27,946 nt of DNA from an uncultured Burkholderiales bacterium (GCA_903856995.1 CAIODK010000134.1:1-27946), one strand, 5' to 3'; shown: positions 14,542-22,274, counted from the first letter of the stretch. The notes: a model not told the origin generated them from the letters alone. Made by a program: numbers and translations.

Positions 14542-14554
14542 CACGGAGACGACC

Positions 14555-14905
14555 ATGAGCCACAAACCCGAACCGATTTTTGGAACCACGTTGTTTGACG
14601 GTGACCAAGCCCAAAAAGGCTATGCCCTCAACAAGATGTGCTATTCCTTCAATAGCGCAGACAACCGCAACACATTCAAAGCCGATGAAGAGGCTTATAT
14701 GAAGCAATACGGACTGAATGCCGAGCAGGCTGAGCCCATTCGCACTCGGAACGTTCTGGGCTTGATTGCTGCGGGTGGCAACGTTTACTACCTTGCCAAG
14801 TTCGCAGGCATATTGGGTTTGGACGTGCAAGACCTTGGCGCCGCCCAAACCGGCATGACCAAAGAAGAATTCAAAGCCAAGCTGCGCGCGGCAGACCACC
14901 CATAA
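14555..14905 (+). CDS. ligA: Protocatechuate 4,5-dioxygenase alpha subunit-like protein (LigA family)
   Basis: 116-residue all-helical LigA-type small subunit with 'GYALNKMCYSFNSADNRNTFKADEEAYMKQYGL' (about residues 22-54) and the 'GGNVYYLAKFAGILGLDVQDLG' segment (about 73-94). In LigAB the alpha subunit forms a lid over the beta-subunit active site. It is shorter than the LigA and PmdA proteins known from Sphingobium and Comamonas (about 140-150 residues), lacking part of the N-terminus. The start is ATG with GGAGA at 14545-14549, five bases upstream. It lies 18 bp before the beta subunit gene. Gallate or a related catechol acid is an alternative substrate. Confidence 0.85.
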   Translation: MSHKPEPIFGTTLFDGDQAQKGYALNKMCYSFNSADNRNTFKADEEAYMKQYGLNAEQAEPIRTRNVLGLIAAGGNVYYLAKFAGILGLDVQDLGAAQTGMTKEEFKAKLRAADHP

Positions 14906-14923
14906 ACATGAAGGAAAAACACC

Positions 14924-15760
14924 ATGGCAAAAATTGTTGGCGGTCTCGCCTCATCACACATCCCATCCATCGGCGGCGCGATTGCCAAAGGTCTTCAGCA
15001 AGATCCGTACTGGAAGCCTTTCTTTGATGGCTTCCCGCCCATTCACACGTGGCTGGGTAAGGTCAAGCCAGACGTGGCTGTGGTGTTCTACAACGACCAC
15101 GGTTTGAACTTCTTCCTCGACAAAATGCCTACGTTTGCCGTGGGTGCCGCAGCGCAATACAACAACGCAGATGAGGGCTGGGGCATTCCCACCTTGCCGC
15201 CGTTCAAAGGCGTGCCTGACTTGTCATGGCACATCATCAACGAGTTGGTAGAGAAGGAGTTTGATGTGGTGACTTGCCAAGAAATGTTGGTCGACCACGG
15301 CTTCGCCTTGCCGCTCAAGTTGTTTTGGCCTGATGACATTTGCCCGGTCTTGACCGTGCCGATCTGCATCAATACCGTGCAGTTTCCACTGCCATCGGCT
15401 AAGCGCTGCTACAACTTGGGCAAGGCCGTGGGAGATGCGATTCGCAGTTGGGATAGCAACTTGAATGTGGTGGTCTTGGGGACGGGTGGTTTGAGCCACC
15501 AACTTGACGGCGAGCGTGCTGGCCACATCAACAAAGCGTTTGATTTGGAGTTCATGGATAGCCTTCAAACGAATCCTGAATGGGCCACACAGTTCAGTAT
15601 TCATGAGTTGGTCGAGAAAGCAGGCACACAAGGGGTGGAGCTGTTGATGTGGCTTGCCATGCGCGGTGCGTTGGATGCGCACGTGACGCCTGTACACCAA
15701 AACTATCACATTCCAATTTCGAATACGGCAACTGGCGTGATGGCATTGGCGACGGTTTAA
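14924..15760 (+). CDS. ligB: Protocatechuate 4,5-dioxygenase beta subunit-like protein (LigB family)
   Basis: 278-residue class III extradiol dioxygenase that would open the ring of protocatechuate between carbons 4 and 5, giving 4-carboxy-2-hydroxymuconate semialdehyde. The non-haem iron ligands H12 ('SSHIPS'), H59 ('YNDHG') and E239 ('GVELLMW') and the catalytic base H192 ('GLSHQLDG') are all present at the positions of LigB. The start is ATG with AAGGA at 14911-14915, eight bases upstream. A terminator follows the gene, and no lower-pathway genes (ligC, I, J, K types) are in the window, so the cleavage product must be handled by genes elsewhere. Gallate-type specificity cannot be excluded. 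Confidence 0.87.
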   Translation: MAKIVGGLASSHIPSIGGAIAKGLQQDPYWKPFFDGFPPIHTWLGKVKPDVAVVFYNDHGLNFFLDKMPTFAVGAAAQYNNADEGWGIPTLPPFKGVPDLSWHIINELVEKEFDVVTCQEMLVDHGFALPLKLFWPDDICPVLTVPICINTVQFPLPSAKRCYNLGKAVGDAIRSWDSNLNVVVLGTGGLSHQLDGERAGHINKAFDLEFMDSLQTNPEWATQFSIHELVEKAGTQGVELLMWLAMRGALDAHVTPVHQNYHIPISNTATGVMALATV

Positions 15761-15775
15761 ATCGAACCCCCAAAG

Positions 15776-15809
15776 AAAAACCCCGCGAGTGCAAACTGGC
15801 AGGGTTTTT
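15776..15809. terminator. Bidirectional terminator between ligB-like gene and rpoD
   Basis: AAAAACCC (15776-15783) pairs with GGGTTTTT (15802-15809), with an inner TGC/GCA pairing. The T-run on the right serves the ligB transcript, and the A-run on the left gives a T-run for the opposing rpoD transcript. Two convergent genes end on either side of it. Confidence 0.7.
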
Positions 15810-15813
15810 TGTT

Positions 15814-15831
15814 GCCCAGCGAAAGCTGGGC
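15814..15831. terminator. 7-bp hairpin with GAAA tetraloop next to rpoD stop
   Basis: GCCCAGC (15814-15820) and GCTGGGC (15825-15831) are exact complements around GAAA, a stable GNRA-type loop on the plus strand. It lies 13 bp from the rpoD stop and next to the bidirectional terminator; it probably helps terminate or protect the rpoD or ligB mRNA end. Confidence 0.5.
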
Positions 15832-15843
15832 AGAGGGTGGCAG

Positions 15844-18204
15844 TTAAATCGTGTCGATGAAGCTGCGCAGTTTGTCGCTGCGACTTGGGTGCTTCAACTT
15901 ACGCAACGCCTTGGCTTCAATTTGACGGATGCGTTCGCGCGTGACATCAAATTGTTTGCCCACTTCTTCCAACGTATGGTCACTGGCCATTTCGATGCCA
16001 AAACGCATGCGGAGCACTTTGGCTTCGCGTGGGGTGAGACCATCCAGGATGTCCTTCACCACATCGCGCAGGCCGGCCTGCATGGCAGCTTCGATAGGCG
16101 CGGTGTTGACGCTGTCTTCGATGAAGTCGCCCAAATGGCTGTCGTCGTCATCGCCGATGGGTGTTTCCATAGAGATAGGTTCTTTGGCGATCTTCATGAT
16201 CTTGCGAATCTTGTCTTCTGGAATCTCCATCTTCTCGGCCAAGACGCTGGCATCGGGCTCAAAACCAAACTCTTGCAAGTGTTGGCGGCTGATGCGGTTC
16301 ATCTTGTTGATGGTTTCGATCATGTGCACCGGAATACGGATGGTGCGAGCCTGATCCGCGATGGAGCGTGTGATGGCCTGGCGAATCCACCAAGTCGCGT
16401 AAGTCGAAAACTTGTAGCCGCGACGGTATTCAAACTTGTCCACGGCCTTCATCAAACCGATGTTGCCTTCTTGGATCAAGTCCAAGAACTGCAAGCCACG
16501 GTTGGTGTATTTTTTGGCAATCGAGATGACCAAACGCAAGTTGGCTTCGATCATCTCTTTTTTCGCGCCACGTGAGCTGCGCTCGCCGGCATTCATACGC
16601 TTGTTGATGTCTTTGAGTTGATCCAAAGGCACAACCACGCGCGATTGCAAATTCATCAGCTTTTGCTGCAAATCTTGCACGGGTGGAATGAAACGGGCAA
16701 TGGTGACGGACCAAGGCTTGCCTGCTGCAGCTTGTTTTTCAACCCATTTGAGGTTGATCAGGTTAGGCGGGAAGTCTTTGACGAAAGTGGCCTGCGGCAT
16801 ACCGCATTTGTCCACAATGATGCGACGCAGTTCGCGTTCATTTTTACGGACATCATCGACTTGGCCGCGCACGGATTCGCACAGCTTTTCAATGGTTTTG
16901 GCGGTGAAACGAATACCCATCAACTCGGTGGTCAATGCGGTCTGCGCCTTCACATACGTTGGCGTGCCGTAGCCTTCTTTGTCATAGGTTTTGCGCAGTT
17001 TCTCAAATAGCACAATCATGCGGTCGAAGCGCTCTAAGGCCGCATTCTTCAACTCTTCCAATTTCTTGGTCAGAGCCTTCGAGCCGCCTTTGCCATCGTC
17101 ATCGTCTTCTTCGTCGAATTCGTCGAAGTCTTCTTCGGCCACATAGTCGTCTGCCTCGTTGAGGTTGTTGAAACCGTCCACGATGGTGGAGATGACGACT
17201 TTGTTTTCACGAATGTCTTCGGCCATCGCTAACACGGCGGCGATGGTGGCAGGGGAGCCGCTGATGGCGGCCATCATGTCCATCAATCCACCTTCGATGC
17301 GCTTGGCAATTTCAATTTCACCTTCGCGGGTCAACAACTCGACCGTACCCATTTCGCGCATGTACATGCGCACGGGGTCGGTGGTGCGGCCGAATTCGCT
17401 GTCCACGGTGGACAGGGCGGCTTCGGCTTCCTCTTCGGCTTCTTCTTCAGTGGCGGCCGTCGGGGTGTTGTTGTTGAGCAGCAGAGTTTCTGCGTCTGGG
17501 GTGTGTTCGTAAACGGCAACGCCCATGTCGTTCAGCATGCTGATCACGACTTCGAGTGTTTCAGCATCGACCAACTTGTCGGGCAAGTGGTCGGAGATTT
17601 CACCGTGCGTCAGGTAGCCACGTGTCTTGCCGAGTTTGATCAGCGTTTTCAAACGTGAACGACGCTTTTGCATGTCTTCTTCAGACAGCACGGTTTCGTC
17701 CAAACCGAATTCTTTCATCAAGGCGCGTTCTTTGGCCTTGCTGATTTTCATGCGCAGTGGTTTGACCTTTTCAACACCAGCTTCGACCACAGGTTCTTCA
17801 CCCACGAGGTCGGCTTCGATGTCACTCATGTCTGCGTCATCGCCAGAGGCTTTTTTGCCTTTGGTTGTTTTCTTGGCTGCGGCTTTGGGCTTGGCCGCTT
17901 TAGGTGCATGGGCTTCTACGGCCGAGGCTTTTTTCTTGGTGACTTCTGCTTTAGGAGGTGTAGCAGTTTTAGTTTTTGATGCGGGCACTGATGAAGCTTT
18001 CGTTGCGGGCTTAGCTGCTGGTTTAGCAGCGGTTTTTGCAACGGGCTTTGCGGTTGGCTTAGTAACTGCTTTGACAGGGGCCTTGACGATTGGCTTGGCT
18101 GTGACTTTGGGCGCAGCGGGGGCTGGCTTTTTGCTCACAGGTTTGGCAACAACCTTCTTGGCCACAGGCTTAGCAGGCTTCTTGGACTTGCGGTCAACAG
18201 GCAT
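15844..18204 (-). CDS. rpoD: RNA polymerase primary sigma factor RpoD (sigma-70)
   Basis: 786 residues; directs RNA polymerase to housekeeping promoters. Residues 1-120 are a Lys/Ala/Pro-rich basic head resembling histone H1-like tails, followed by an acidic linker. Region 1.1 is about 150-240, region 1.2 about 275-308 ('DPVRMYMREMGTVELLTREGE'), then a long non-conserved region with an acidic run near 356-371. Region 2 is about 555-625 ('YKFSTYATWWIRQAITRSIADQ'), region 3 about 635-710, and region 4 about 720-780 ('VTRERIRQIEAKALRKLKHP'). E. coli RpoD has 613 residues; the extra length is mainly the N-terminal head. The start is ATG with AGGAG (18210-18214) five bases upstream. It lies downstream of dnaG, as in the usual macromolecular synthesis operon. 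Confidence 0.97.
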   Translation of the reverse strand: MPVDRKSKKPAKPVAKKVVAKPVSKKPAPAAPKVTAKPIVKAPVKAVTKPTAKPVAKTAAKPAAKPATKASSVPASKTKTATPPKAEVTKKKASAVEAHAPKAAKPKAAAKKTTKGKKASGDDADMSDIEADLVGEEPVVEAGVEKVKPLRMKISKAKERALMKEFGLDETVLSEEDMQKRRSRLKTLIKLGKTRGYLTHGEISDHLPDKLVDAETLEVVISMLNDMGVAVYEHTPDAETLLLNNNTPTAATEEEAEEEAEAALSTVDSEFGRTTDPVRMYMREMGTVELLTREGEIEIAKRIEGGLMDMMAAISGSPATIAAVLAMAEDIRENKVVISTIVDGFNNLNEADDYVAEEDFDEFDEEDDDDGKGGSKALTKKLEELKNAALERFDRMIVLFEKLRKTYDKEGYGTPTYVKAQTALTTELMGIRFTAKTIEKLCESVRGQVDDVRKNERELRRIIVDKCGMPQATFVKDFPPNLINLKWVEKQAAAGKPWSVTIARFIPPVQDLQQKLMNLQSRVVVPLDQLKDINKRMNAGERSSRGAKKEMIEANLRLVISIAKKYTNRGLQFLDLIQEGNIGLMKAVDKFEYRRGYKFSTYATWWIRQAITRSIADQARTIRIPVHMIETINKMNRISRQHLQEFGFEPDASVLAEKMEIPEDKIRKIMKIAKEPISMETPIGDDDDSHLGDFIEDSVNTAPIEAAMQAGLRDVVKDILDGLTPREAKVLRMRFGIEMASDHTLEEVGKQFDVTRERIRQIEAKALRKLKHPSRSDKLRSFIDTI

Positions 18205-18238
18205 GGAAACTCCTAGACATCAAAGAAACGAATACACA

Positions 18239-18258
18239 GCGCCGTAAAAACCCGGCGC
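18239..18258 (-). other. Hairpin in the rpoD leader
   Basis: GCGCCG (18239-18244) and CGGCGC (18253-18258) are exact complements with an 8-base loop, about 35 bases upstream of the rpoD start in its mRNA. On the rpoD strand the loop is T-rich, but no T-run follows the stem, so it is not a standard terminator. It may shape the rpoD leader; this is inferred. Confidence 0.4.
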
Positions 18259-18411
18259 GGGAAGAGAAAGGGGGGTGAAGTGGTGAACCTCTATTAGCAA
18301 GCGGATTGGGCGAACATTTGGAATGCAGTCCTTGCGGTAAGGTGGCGAGTCGTGCGCTTGTGTCACGGTTAGCCGGGTCCGGAGGTGCTGCTGTCGCACT
18401 TGCTAAATCGG

Positions 18412-18440
18412 ATTATACCTAAAATTGCAGACTCACTGAG
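18412..18440 (-). promoter_or_regulatory. Candidate rpoD promoter in the dnaG-rpoD gap
   Basis: On the minus strand a perfect TATAAT lies at 18417-18412, about 208 bases upstream of the rpoD start. No good -35 hexamer is found 16-18 bases upstream. A hairpin (CTGA-GGCT against AGCC-TCAG, 18436-18456) overlapping the dnaG stop lies just before it. The 248-bp gap between dnaG and rpoD holds nothing else recognisable except the hairpin at 18239-18258. Confidence 0.45.
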
Positions 18441-18452
18441 GCTGCAAGCCCG

Positions 18453-20357
18453 TCAGTCTTGGCTTTCGACCAGTTTTTGAGGAATCAGGCCTAACTGTTT
18501 GCGCCGCTCAAACAGAACTTTGTAGCGCTGCATGGCCGTGGGGTCTGCTGCGGCCTCGGCAATGGCTTCTTTCATTTGAAGGTCTAGGCTTTCAAATAAA
18601 ATTTTGTTCAAGATGCCGCGCAGCTCCAAGCCCGCTTCTCGTTGTTGTGCTTCAGGGGTGATCGTTTCAGGTTTGGGTTTGCCATCGTCGTCCAGCACGG
18701 GTGTGAAGGCCGTGGACATCACGCGTAGTGCGAGGTTTTCCGCTTCATGTTCGCGCAGGCCCTCCCGCAGTGCGCCCCAAGACTGCGTGCCGTATTCATG
18801 ATGTTGGTGGTCCAACCACACGAAAAGTGGGCCGTGTGGCGGGGCCAGTTCGCACAACAGGTTGTGGTCTTCGGTGGAGAGGTCGTCCCAAATCTCCATG
18901 TGCGAGAGCAGTACGCGGGCCGCATGGTCGGCACGGCCCTGCGGGATCAGGCGTGTGCCGCGCTTGTAGCTTTTAGGCGCATAGGATTCGCGTGGTTTGA
19001 ACTTGGACGATTTTTTAAATTCACCCGAGCGTGCGGGCGCAGCCGCAGGGGCCGTGGGCATCCACAGGTCCTGCAACTCGTGGTTGCCCAAATCGGCCAA
19101 CTCGGCGATTTCACTGAGCAATTGGCGTTTGAGCGCACCGTCGGGCAAGGCCATCCACATGGGCTTGGCGTTGCTGGCCATGTGCGCACGGCCCTCTGCG
19201 GTGTGTAGGTCGCAATTTTCGCGGGCCACCTCCACAAGAAATCGACTCAACGGCATGGCTTCGGTCACGCAGTGGGCAAAGGCCTCTTTGCCGAACTCGC
19301 GGATGTAGCTGTCGGGGTCATGCTCGGCGGGCAAGAACAAAAACTTCACGCTGCGCACATCGCTGGCGTAGGGCAGGGCGCCCTCTAGCGCTTTACGTGC
19401 GGCGCGACGGCCTGCGCTATCGCCATCAAAGCTGAACACCACGTTGTCTGTGAATCGGAATAACTTTTGCACGTGGTCTGTGGTGCAGGCTGTTCCCAGG
19501 GTGGCCACGGCGTTTGGAAAGCCCAGTTGCGCCAAGGCCACCACGTCCATGTAGCCCTCAGTCACCAGCACATAGCCTGCATCGCGCAACGCGTTGCGGG
19601 CTTCAAACAAGCCATACAACTCGCGGCCCTTGCTGAACACGGGGGTTTCGGGGGAGTTGAGGTACTTGGGCGTGCCCTCAAACAACACCCGTCCGCCAAA
19701 GCCGATGCATTCACCTTTGACGTTGCGGATGGGGAACATCACGCGGTCGCGGAAGCGGTCGTAGCGTTTTTCTTCTTCGCCGTCTTCTTGGTTGACGATC
19801 ACCAAGCCGCTTTCTGCGAGCAAGGGGTCTTGGTAGTCAGGGAACACGCTGGCCAAGCTGCGCCAACCTTCAGGTGCGTAGCCCAGACCAAATTGTTTGG
19901 CAATTTCACCGCTCAAACCACGGCCTTTGAAGTACTCGATGGCTTTGGGTGAGTTGCGTAGGTGTTTACGGAACGATTCACCTGCTTTTTCCAGCACCTC
20001 ATTGAGCGTGACCTGCTTGTGGCGTTGCTGCGCGGCGCGTTCACGGTCTTGGGGGGAGCTTTCTTCTTCAGGCACCTGCATCCCCACGCCTTGGGCCAAG
20101 TCTTTGACGGCCTCGACGAAGGTCATGCCCGCATGCTCCATCAAGAAGCCAATCGCATTGCCGTTTTTACCGCAGCCAAAGCAATGGAAAAACTGCTTGG
20201 CGGGGCTGACCGAAAACGAGGGCGACTTCTCGCCGTGGAACGGGCACAACCCCATGAAGTTGGCGCCACCCTTTTTGAGTTGCACGTAGCGACCCACCAC
20301 CTCGACCACGTCGACGCGGGCAAGGAGTTCTTGGATGAAGTGCTGGGGGATGGCCAT
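18453..20357 (-). CDS. dnaG: DNA primase DnaG
   Basis: 634 residues; makes RNA primers for chromosome replication. The N-terminal CHC2 zinc site is C38, H41, C59 and C62 ('CPFHGEKSPSF', 'FHCFGCGKNG'). The catalytic core with the TOPRIM domain follows, with 'VLVTEGYMDVVALAQ' and 'VVFSFDGDSAGRRAARKALE' (about residues 260-340) supplying the acidic metal-binding residues. A Lys/Ala/Pro-containing linker near residues 440-470 leads to the C-terminal helicase-binding region. The length is normal. It lies upstream of rpoD on the same strand; the ribosomal protein S21 gene that precedes dnaG in many proteobacteria is not here, and a short-chain dehydrogenase takes its place. Confidence 0.97.
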   Translation of the reverse strand: MAIPQHFIQELLARVDVVEVVGRYVQLKKGGANFMGLCPFHGEKSPSFSVSPAKQFFHCFGCGKNGNAIGFLMEHAGMTFVEAVKDLAQGVGMQVPEEESSPQDRERAAQQRHKQVTLNEVLEKAGESFRKHLRNSPKAIEYFKGRGLSGEIAKQFGLGYAPEGWRSLASVFPDYQDPLLAESGLVIVNQEDGEEEKRYDRFRDRVMFPIRNVKGECIGFGGRVLFEGTPKYLNSPETPVFSKGRELYGLFEARNALRDAGYVLVTEGYMDVVALAQLGFPNAVATLGTACTTDHVQKLFRFTDNVVFSFDGDSAGRRAARKALEGALPYASDVRSVKFLFLPAEHDPDSYIREFGKEAFAHCVTEAMPLSRFLVEVARENCDLHTAEGRAHMASNAKPMWMALPDGALKRQLLSEIAELADLGNHELQDLWMPTAPAAAPARSGEFKKSSKFKPRESYAPKSYKRGTRLIPQGRADHAARVLLSHMEIWDDLSTEDHNLLCELAPPHGPLFVWLDHQHHEYGTQSWGALREGLREHEAENLALRVMSTAFTPVLDDDGKPKPETITPEAQQREAGLELRGILNKILFESLDLQMKEAIAEAAADPTAMQRYKVLFERRKQLGLIPQKLVESQD

Positions 20358-20423
20358 GTGAGAGAAAAGCTTGGAGCGTCGATTTTAGGCAGCCGCTTCC
20401 ACCTTTCCCGTCTGGCCGATTGT

Positions 20424-21182
20424 TTATTTCGGGGCCAGACGAATCGCACCATCCAAACGGATGACTTCGCCATTGAGCATATCGTTTTCAAAAATATGCA
20501 GCGCGAGTTTGGCGTAGTCTTGAGGCGTTCCTAGGCGCGACGGGAAGGGCACGCCTGCGGCCAGTGCGTCTTGCACGTCTTGGGGCATACCAAACAGCAT
20601 GGGCGTGCCAAAGATGCCTGGGGCGATGGTCATGTTGCGAATGCCGCTGCGGGCTAGATCACGGGCGATGGGCAAGGTCATGCCCACCACGCCGCCTTTA
20701 GAGGCGCTGTAAGCCGCTTGGCCGATTTGACCGTCGTAGGCGGCGACAGATGCCGTGGAAATCAACACGCCGCGCTCGCCTGTGGCTTCGGGTTCGTTGT
20801 GGCACATGGCTTCGGAGGCCAAGCGAATCATGTTGAAGCTGCCAATCAGGTTGATGGTGACGGTTCGGCTGAAGCTGCTCAGAGCGTGGGCGCCGTTTTT
20901 ACCGACCGTTTTTTCGGCAGGGGCGACACCGGCGCAGTTGACCAAGCCCATGAGCTTGCCCAGTGACACAGCTTTGGCCACCACGGCTTGTCCATCGGCT
21001 TCGTTGCTCACATCGCACTTCACAAAGGCACCGTCAATGTCTTTGGCCACGGCTTCGCCTTTGTCAGCTTGCATATCCGCAATGACCACAATGCCGCCCT
21101 TTTCTGCCAACGCACGAGCGGTGCCTTCGCCTAAGCCCGATGCGCCGCCTGTGACGATGAAAACTTTGCCTTTGATGTCCAT
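20424..21182 (-). CDS. Short-chain dehydrogenase, 3-hydroxyacyl-CoA dehydrogenase type 2-like
   Basis: 252-residue SDR. The cofactor loop 'TGGASGLG' is at residues 11-18, and D36 after the second strand predicts NAD(H). 'NCAG' is at 82-85 and the catalytic S145, Y158 ('YSASK') and K162 are intact. The sequence follows the HSD17B10/type-2 group ('FIVTGGASGLGEGTAR', 'IAPGIFGTPMLFGMP', 'GEVIRLDGAIRL'), which oxidises 3-hydroxyacyl-CoA and, in isoleucine breakdown, 2-methyl-3-hydroxybutyryl-CoA. The start is ATG with AGGAG six bases upstream. A perfect 16-bp palindrome overlaps its promoter, suggesting control by a catabolic regulator. It ends 66 bp before dnaG. Confidence 0.9.
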   Translation of the reverse strand: MDIKGKVFIVTGGASGLGEGTARALAEKGGIVVIADMQADKGEAVAKDIDGAFVKCDVSNEADGQAVVAKAVSLGKLMGLVNCAGVAPAEKTVGKNGAHALSSFSRTVTINLIGSFNMIRLASEAMCHNEPEATGERGVLISTASVAAYDGQIGQAAYSASKGGVVGMTLPIARDLARSGIRNMTIAPGIFGTPMLFGMPQDVQDALAAGVPFPSRLGTPQDYAKLALHIFENDMLNGEVIRLDGAIRLAPK

Positions 21183-21212
21183 GAGGGTCTCCTGAGTTTT
21201 GAAATGTGTCTT

Positions 21213-21231
21213 ACGTTTACGTAAACGTCAA
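21213..21231 (-). promoter_or_regulatory. Perfect palindrome ACGTTTAC/GTAAACGT over the -35 of the SDR gene
   Basis: The 16-bp palindrome at 21213-21228 is exact. On the minus strand TTGACG at 21231-21226 is a good -35 that overlaps its edge; the -10 (about CACATT) is weak, as in promoters that need an activator. The site resembles, from memory, operators of the LiuR (MerR-type) regulators of branched-chain amino acid and fatty acid breakdown, which suits the predicted role of the SDR. The regulator gene is not in the window. Confidence 0.6.
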
Positions 21232-21310
21232 TTATGCGGGATCTGAATGCCCGGAGGAGGGGATCTAGGACAATCCCTTGCTACTGAGTCTATTTTTTGA
21301 AAGTTTTTGA

Positions 21311-22228
21311 ATGAATCTTTGTCCTTTGCCCGCTCCGTTCACCTTGCGTTGCTGGGTCTTGGCTTTGTGTGTGGCTGTGTTGGCGGGTTGTTCTGCCCCT
21401 GGCCCTGTCGTGCCCGGTGACGCTTCTAAGCCGGAAGCGACTGTTGCCAAGCGCGCGCCTAAATTTGGTTTGGCCTTGGGCGGTGGTGCCGCCCGTGGGT
21501 TTGCCCACGTGGGCGTCATTCAGGTACTCGAAGAAGCCGGTATTCGCCCCGACTTGGTGGTTGGAACGTCCGCCGGTAGCGTGGTCGCCGCTTTTTATGC
21601 CAGCGGTAAAACGGGCGCGCAATTGCAAAAGGTCTCTGAGAACATGGAGGAGGCGACCATCACGGACTGGACAGTCCCCTTGCTGGGTCGCGGCATGATG
21701 CGCGGTGACGCCTTAGGGCGCTACGTCAACGCGCAAACCGGGAACCGACGCATTGAAGATTTCAAGATGCCTTTGGGCATCGTGGCGACCGACTTGCGCA
21801 CCGGCGATGGCGTGTTGTTCCAGCGTGGTGATGTGGGGACAGCGGTGCGTGCGTCCAGCTCGGTCCCGTCGGTGTTTGAACCGGTTCGCATTGGTAATCG
21901 GGAGTTCGTGGATGGTGGTTTGGTCTCGCCTGTGCCTGTGCGTTATGCCCGTCAAATGGGCGCTGAATATGTGCTGGCCATTGACATTTCCAGTCCCCCC
22001 GAAAACGGTAAGACTGGCGATATGTTTCAAATTTTGATGCAGACCTTCACCATCATGGGCAAAAGCATTAACAACTTTGAATTGCGCGATGCCGACTTGG
22101 TGGTGCGCCCAGCCTTGGCTGATGTGGGCAGTGCTGACTTCAAAGCCCGTCGCCGCTCCATGGAGGCGGGTCGTGCCGCGATGCTGCAAGCTTTGCCTAA
22201 ACTCAAAGCAGCGCTGGCCGGTCAGTGA
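21311..22228 (+). CDS. Patatin-like phospholipase, predicted lipoprotein (RssA-like)
   Basis: 305 residues. The N-terminal signal ends in a lipobox 'VLAGC' with C27, so the protein should be lipid-anchored in the envelope. The patatin domain follows: oxyanion loop 'ALGGGAARGFAHVGV' (about residues 55-69), nucleophile elbow 'GTSAG' with S87, and catalytic D201 in 'DGG'. This Ser-Asp dyad hydrolyses acyl esters of lipids. The form is the short bacterial patatin without a porin domain. The natural substrate is unknown. No strong ribosome binding site is seen before ATG 21311. It is transcribed divergently from the SDR gene and convergently with the phasin gene. Confidence 0.88.
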   Translation: MNLCPLPAPFTLRCWVLALCVAVLAGCSAPGPVVPGDASKPEATVAKRAPKFGLALGGGAARGFAHVGVIQVLEEAGIRPDLVVGTSAGSVVAAFYASGKTGAQLQKVSENMEEATITDWTVPLLGRGMMRGDALGRYVNAQTGNRRIEDFKMPLGIVATDLRTGDGVLFQRGDVGTAVRASSSVPSVFEPVRIGNREFVDGGLVSPVPVRYARQMGAEYVLAIDISSPPENGKTGDMFQILMQTFTIMGKSINNFELRDADLVVRPALADVGSADFKARRRSMEAGRAAMLQALPKLKAALAGQ

Positions 22229-22243
22229 CCAATCCAAGCAGGC

Positions 22244-22274
22244 AAAAAAAAGGGGCCCGCCTTGCGGCGAGCCC
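22244..22274 (-). terminator. Intrinsic terminator of the phasin transcript
   Basis: A 9-bp stem (22253-22261 with 22266-22274, one mismatch, TTGC loop) is flanked on the left by eight A residues (22244-22251), which read as a T-run on the minus strand. It lies about 60 bp past the phasin stop and is a standard rho-independent terminator. Confidence 0.8.

Noticed and set aside
17845..18204. Repetitive-looking DNA coding the Lys/Ala/Pro head of RpoD, considered as a tandem repeat or recombination site
   Set aside because: The repeats are in the protein composition only; codons vary and no fixed DNA unit recurs.
15649..18247. Several long plus-strand open frames opposite rpoD, including one of about 300 codons and one of about 200 hydrophobic codons
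   Set aside because: They are exact shadows of the rpoD frame. Their composition mirrors the Lys/Ala/Pro and acidic tracts, they have no ribosome binding sites, and no known domain is visible.
18205..18452. Gap between dnaG and rpoD considered for a tRNA or small RNA gene
   Set aside because: No cloverleaf arms or T-loop motif could be traced on either strand; only a TATAAT and short hairpins are present.
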